A DNA stretch of 64,000 nucleotides from GCA-2715645 sp042095375 (GTDB taxonomy: Bacteria > Bacteroidota > Bacteroidia > Cytophagales > MED-G16): positions 62,001-126,000 of the forward strand of contig JBELBJ010000001.1 in assembly GCA_042095375.1 (NCBI GenBank), written 5' to 3'. Under the pieces are notes generated by a model. The model searched no databases. It had not been told where the DNA came from and worked only from the letters and a program-made list of their open reading frames with translations. Position numbers and translations under genes: made by a program. Below, one piece after another: positions 61,777 through 64,000 of this stretch. Positions within the stretch are counted from its first letter, which is position 1; every line of letters begins with the position of its first letter.

Positions 61777-63846
61777 CTATTTTTTATATTTTTCAAACCA
61801 AGCTATAATAGCATTAACTTTTGCAATTAAATTACTTGGTTTAGAAGCTATGCCATGACTTGCTCCAGGTATTCTTACAAGCATAGATTCAACTTTATTA
61901 AGTTTTAACCCCGCATAAAATTGTTCGCTTTCAGCAATCGGAGTCCTGTAATCATCTTCACCAGTTAAGAGCATAGTAGGTGTAGTCACATTTCCTACAT
62001 ATGATATAGGGGATCTCTTCATGTACTCTTCTAAATTATCCCAAGGCATACCAGGGAACCAGTACTTATAGAAAAAAGATATCTTATCAGCGTACAAGAC
62101 AAAACTGTACCAGTTGATGACAGGCTTTTCTACAACAGCTGCCCTGAATCTGTCAGTCTTACCAACAATCCATGAGGTAAGAACACCTCCACCACTACCA
62201 CCTGTAACAAAAAGATTGTCACCATCTATGTAATCTCTTTTTATGACGTGATCTACACCCGACATAAGGTCGTCATAGTCCTGGCTAGGGTAATTATGAT
62301 GTATCAAATTAGCAAAATCTTTTCCGTAGCTTGTACTACCTCTCGGGTTAGTATATAACACGAAATAACCCTCGCTAGCAAATAACTGCACTTCAGCTGA
62401 AAATCTAAATCCGTAATTTAAGAAGGGTCCACCATGTATCTCGAGTATGAGAGGATAATTAATTGCAGGATCAAAATTAGGAGGATAAACCAACCAACCC
62501 TGTATCTTCTTCCCATCATAAGATGACTCGTACCATACCTCCTCAACCCTACCGAGCTCCTTGTAATCAAAAAGGTCTTTATTTAAGTATGTCAACCTGT
62601 CTTTAGAACCATTATATCCTACAGCCAAATCTGCTGGATTATATACATTCCCGTAAGTAAATGCATACCTTCCAGAAGGTGATATAGTGTAAGAACCACC
62701 ACTGTACGACCTTCCTAAAGAGAGACCACCAACCTCATCTACAATATCTTTCACCTTACCACTTAGGCTTATACTAGATATCTTGGTCATACCCTCAGTA
62801 TCGTACTGGAAGTACAGACCCTTACCGTCTCTCATCCAGTTTATTGCATTGACTTCAGTTTCCCTATGACAATTAATACACCTATTATCAATATTTCTGT
62901 CAAAACCTTCAGATATTAACTTGATATTACTACCGTCAGTATCCATAACGTACAAAGAATTTTGCTGATAGCCAAGGTACTTATCATCATATCCTAAGAA
63001 GGCGATCTTACTCTTATCAGGCGATACTACCGGAGACCTATCAGGACCAAATCTAGTTGTTAGCTGTTTAACTTCTCCAGAGTTAATATCCAGTACATAT
63101 ATCTCAGAATTATTAGGCTCAAAGTCTGAGTCATCGTGGAGGTTAGCTGAAAATAATAATTTATCACTGCCCAACCAGACAGCAGATCCAGGATTCTTAT
63201 CTAAAGAACTCACCTGTCTTGGCGTCCCTCCTTCTATAGGAAGAATAAATATCTGGTTGTTACCACTTCTCCTGTAACCACCACCATCGTACCTGTAGAC
63301 CATATCATCAATTTCTATTGGTGGCGAATTCCAGTCTGCACCTTTAGGCTTCTTTGGCATATTAATAAGTCTTGAGTCCGTGCTCTCAACAAAAGAATTA
63401 AATAGAAGGTACTTGTCATCTGAAGACCACTCCACATTCCCTATTGAGGATTGCATGTTGGTAAGTTTCTGTGTAGAATTATTTTCCAAATTATATAAAT
63501 ACAATTGAGATTTACCCTCTTTATTAGACTTATAGGTAAACATCTTTCCTGAATTTGACCATTTTGGAGATGATGCATTATGATTCCCTGTAGTAATTGG
63601 CCTCATATCACTCCCATCGAAATTCACCACCCATAGGTTTGATAAATTTTTATCTGTCATTATATCTTTAAAATTTCTTAAAAATAGAATTTTATCTCCT
63701 TGAGGTGATATCTCTGGACTTGAAATGTATTCTATATCAAAAATATCTATAGGCTCAAATTTTTTACTTAGCTGTGCATTTAGTGAAATTGAGAAAAATA
63801 TTAGTGGTATAAATTTCAAAAAGGATTTCCTCATTTTAGTTTCCAT
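61777..63846 (-). CDS. S9C-type (acylaminoacyl-peptidase-like) peptidase with a CxxCH insertion
   Basis: A 689-residue secreted serine peptidase (signal about residues 1-26, ending SLNAQ). Residues about 35-400 form a WD40-like propeller with repeated D(G/S)(S/K) motifs, and 430-689 an alpha/beta-hydrolase. The nucleophile is S551 in TGGSGGGVLTSW, with Asp in GEDDYRTP and His in PGASHGI. In the propeller, after FDRNID, there is an unexpected insertion NRCINCHRETEVNAINW (Cys323, Cys326, His327), a c-type-heme motif that nearly repeats the ActA site. The gene is much less AT-rich than its surroundings (some 60-base stretches near half GC), suggesting a different history. The ATG at 63846 gives the signal peptide. 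Confidence 0.92.
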   Translation of the reverse strand: METKMRKSFLKFIPLIFFSISLNAQLSKKFEPIDIFDIEYISSPEISPQGDKILFLRNFKDIMTDKNLSNLWVVNFDGSDMRPITTGNHNASSPKWSNSGKMFTYKSNKEGKSQLYLYNLENNSTQKLTNMQSSIGNVEWSSDDKYLLFNSFVESTDSRLINMPKKPKGADWNSPPIEIDDMVYRYDGGGYRRSGNNQIFILPIEGGTPRQVSSLDKNPGSAVWLGSDKLLFSANLHDDSDFEPNNSEIYVLDINSGEVKQLTTRFGPDRSPVVSPDKSKIAFLGYDDKYLGYQQNSLYVMDTDGSNIKLISEGFDRNIDNRCINCHRETEVNAINWMRDGKGLYFQYDTEGMTKISSISLSGKVKDIVDEVGGLSLGRSYSGGSYTISPSGRYAFTYGNVYNPADLAVGYNGSKDRLTYLNKDLFDYKELGRVEEVWYESSYDGKKIQGWLVYPPNFDPAINYPLILEIHGGPFLNYGFRFSAEVQLFASEGYFVLYTNPRGSTSYGKDFANLIHHNYPSQDYDDLMSGVDHVIKRDYIDGDNLFVTGGSGGGVLTSWIVGKTDRFRAAVVEKPVINWYSFVLYADKISFFYKYWFPGMPWDNLEEYMKRSPISYVGNVTTPTMLLTGEDDYRTPIAESEQFYAGLKLNKVESMLVRIPGASHGIASKPSNLIAKVNAIIAWFEKYKK
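62858..62882. repeat. 25-bp near-identical copy of an actA heme-site sequence
   Basis: These bases match 25939-25963 in actA at 24 of 25 positions. Both copies lie on the minus coding strand in the same frame and encode CINCHRE(T). The rest of the two genes is unrelated. Confidence 0.8.
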
Positions 63847-63910
63847 ATTATTTACTATAATTAAATTATTCAGTTAATTGTTATTATTTAAAAGTAAAAA
63901 TTTTATCCTT

Positions 63911-64000
63911 ATGAACAATCAAATTACAAGAAGAAATTTATTAAAACTACTAGTAGTCTCTGGAGTTACACTTCCTCTCGCAGGAATTAATAAAGATCTT
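63911..64000 (+). CDS. 5' end of a Tat-signal protein, cut by the window edge
   Basis: From ATG 63911 the frame is open to the last base (30 codons). It reads as a twin-arginine signal peptide: NQITRRNLLKLLVVSGVTLP followed by a small-residue segment. An exported cofactor-containing enzyme or subunit would fit, but the product cannot be named. It is divergent from the S9 peptidase, sharing a 64-bp AT-rich gap. Confidence 0.6.
   Translation, partial: MNNQITRRNLLKLLVVSGVTLPLAGINKDL

Noticed and set aside
1..64000. CRISPR arrays, rRNA operon, insertion sequences, prophage genes
   Set aside because: No regularly spaced repeats, no rRNA-like sequence, no transposase or phage structural genes and no terminal inverted repeats were found.

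Overview
The window looks like the chromosome of a streamlined, AT-rich (about one quarter to one third GC by eye), free-living and probably marine member of the Bacteroidota. Several things seen in the sequence support this: an actABCDEF alternative complex III operon running into cytochrome oxidase genes, a plant/Chlamydia/Bacteroidota-type long IspG, a GldC homologue, the ftsX-DUF3098-uppP order, a TonB receptor paired with an SGNH lipoprotein, S9 peptidases, and promoters of the Bacteroidota type (TTG, about 19 nt, TAnnTTTG). Gene packing is extreme. Many neighbours overlap by 1-20 nt, several convergent pairs overlap at their 3' ends, and no gene-free stretch reaches 300 bp. The genus cannot be named from the sequence alone.

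Layout. 1-6.1 kb: 3' part of a VPS10/BNR-repeat secreted protein, then der and leuS. 6.0-9.6 kb (minus): an SGNH lipoprotein, a small membrane protein, ispG, and a short-chain dehydrogenase broken by an in-frame TGA. 9.6-11.1 kb: an MlaE/MlaF lipid ABC transporter pair. 11.1-27.1 kb (minus): one respiratory operon of about 16 kb, actA-F, coxB, coxA, ctaA, ctaB, two subunit III genes, subunit IV, a degenerate SCO-like gene, DUF420 and a small CSMC protein, driven by a near-perfect promoter upstream of actA. 27.2-29.6 kb: an acyl-CoA ligase and a divergent Lrp/AsnC regulator. 29.7-35.6 kb: the SUF iron-sulfur operon (sufBCDSE, a DUF59 protein, a bacilliredoxin). 35.7-44.3 kb: hppA, ftsX, DUF3098, a uppP-vanX gene fusion, a barrel/lipoprotein pair on the other strand, truB, ribF and gldC. 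44.4-48.9 kb: TonB receptor plus SGNH lipoprotein, closed by a clear terminator. 48.9-56.4 kb: a Tat-exported PLP enzyme, valS, OsmC, DUF5777, YceI, an NAD-dependent epimerase and a steroid-5-alpha-reductase-like protein. 56.4-58.9 kb (minus): umuDC behind tandem palindromes, a DUF2805 protein and a four-helix membrane protein. 58.9-64 kb: two S9 peptidases, tRNA-Pro, a YbjQ protein and the start of a Tat-signal protein.

How they work together. The respiratory block encodes quinol oxidation by alternative complex III and an A-type cytochrome c oxidase with its heme A and assembly factors. HppA adds a second ion-pumping enzyme powered by pyrophosphate. SUF supplies the FeS clusters that ActB and IspG need, and IspG feeds the isoprenoid pathway whose undecaprenyl carrier is recycled by UppP. 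Secreted peptidases, a VPS10 protein and TonB-linked uptake fit a polymer-degrading heterotroph.

The observations most worth following are the UppP-VanX fusion protein, the cytochrome-like CINCH insertion in a secreted S9 peptidase that nearly duplicates DNA of the actA gene in this same window, the copper-ligand-free SCO relative, and the twin palindromes in front of umuDC.
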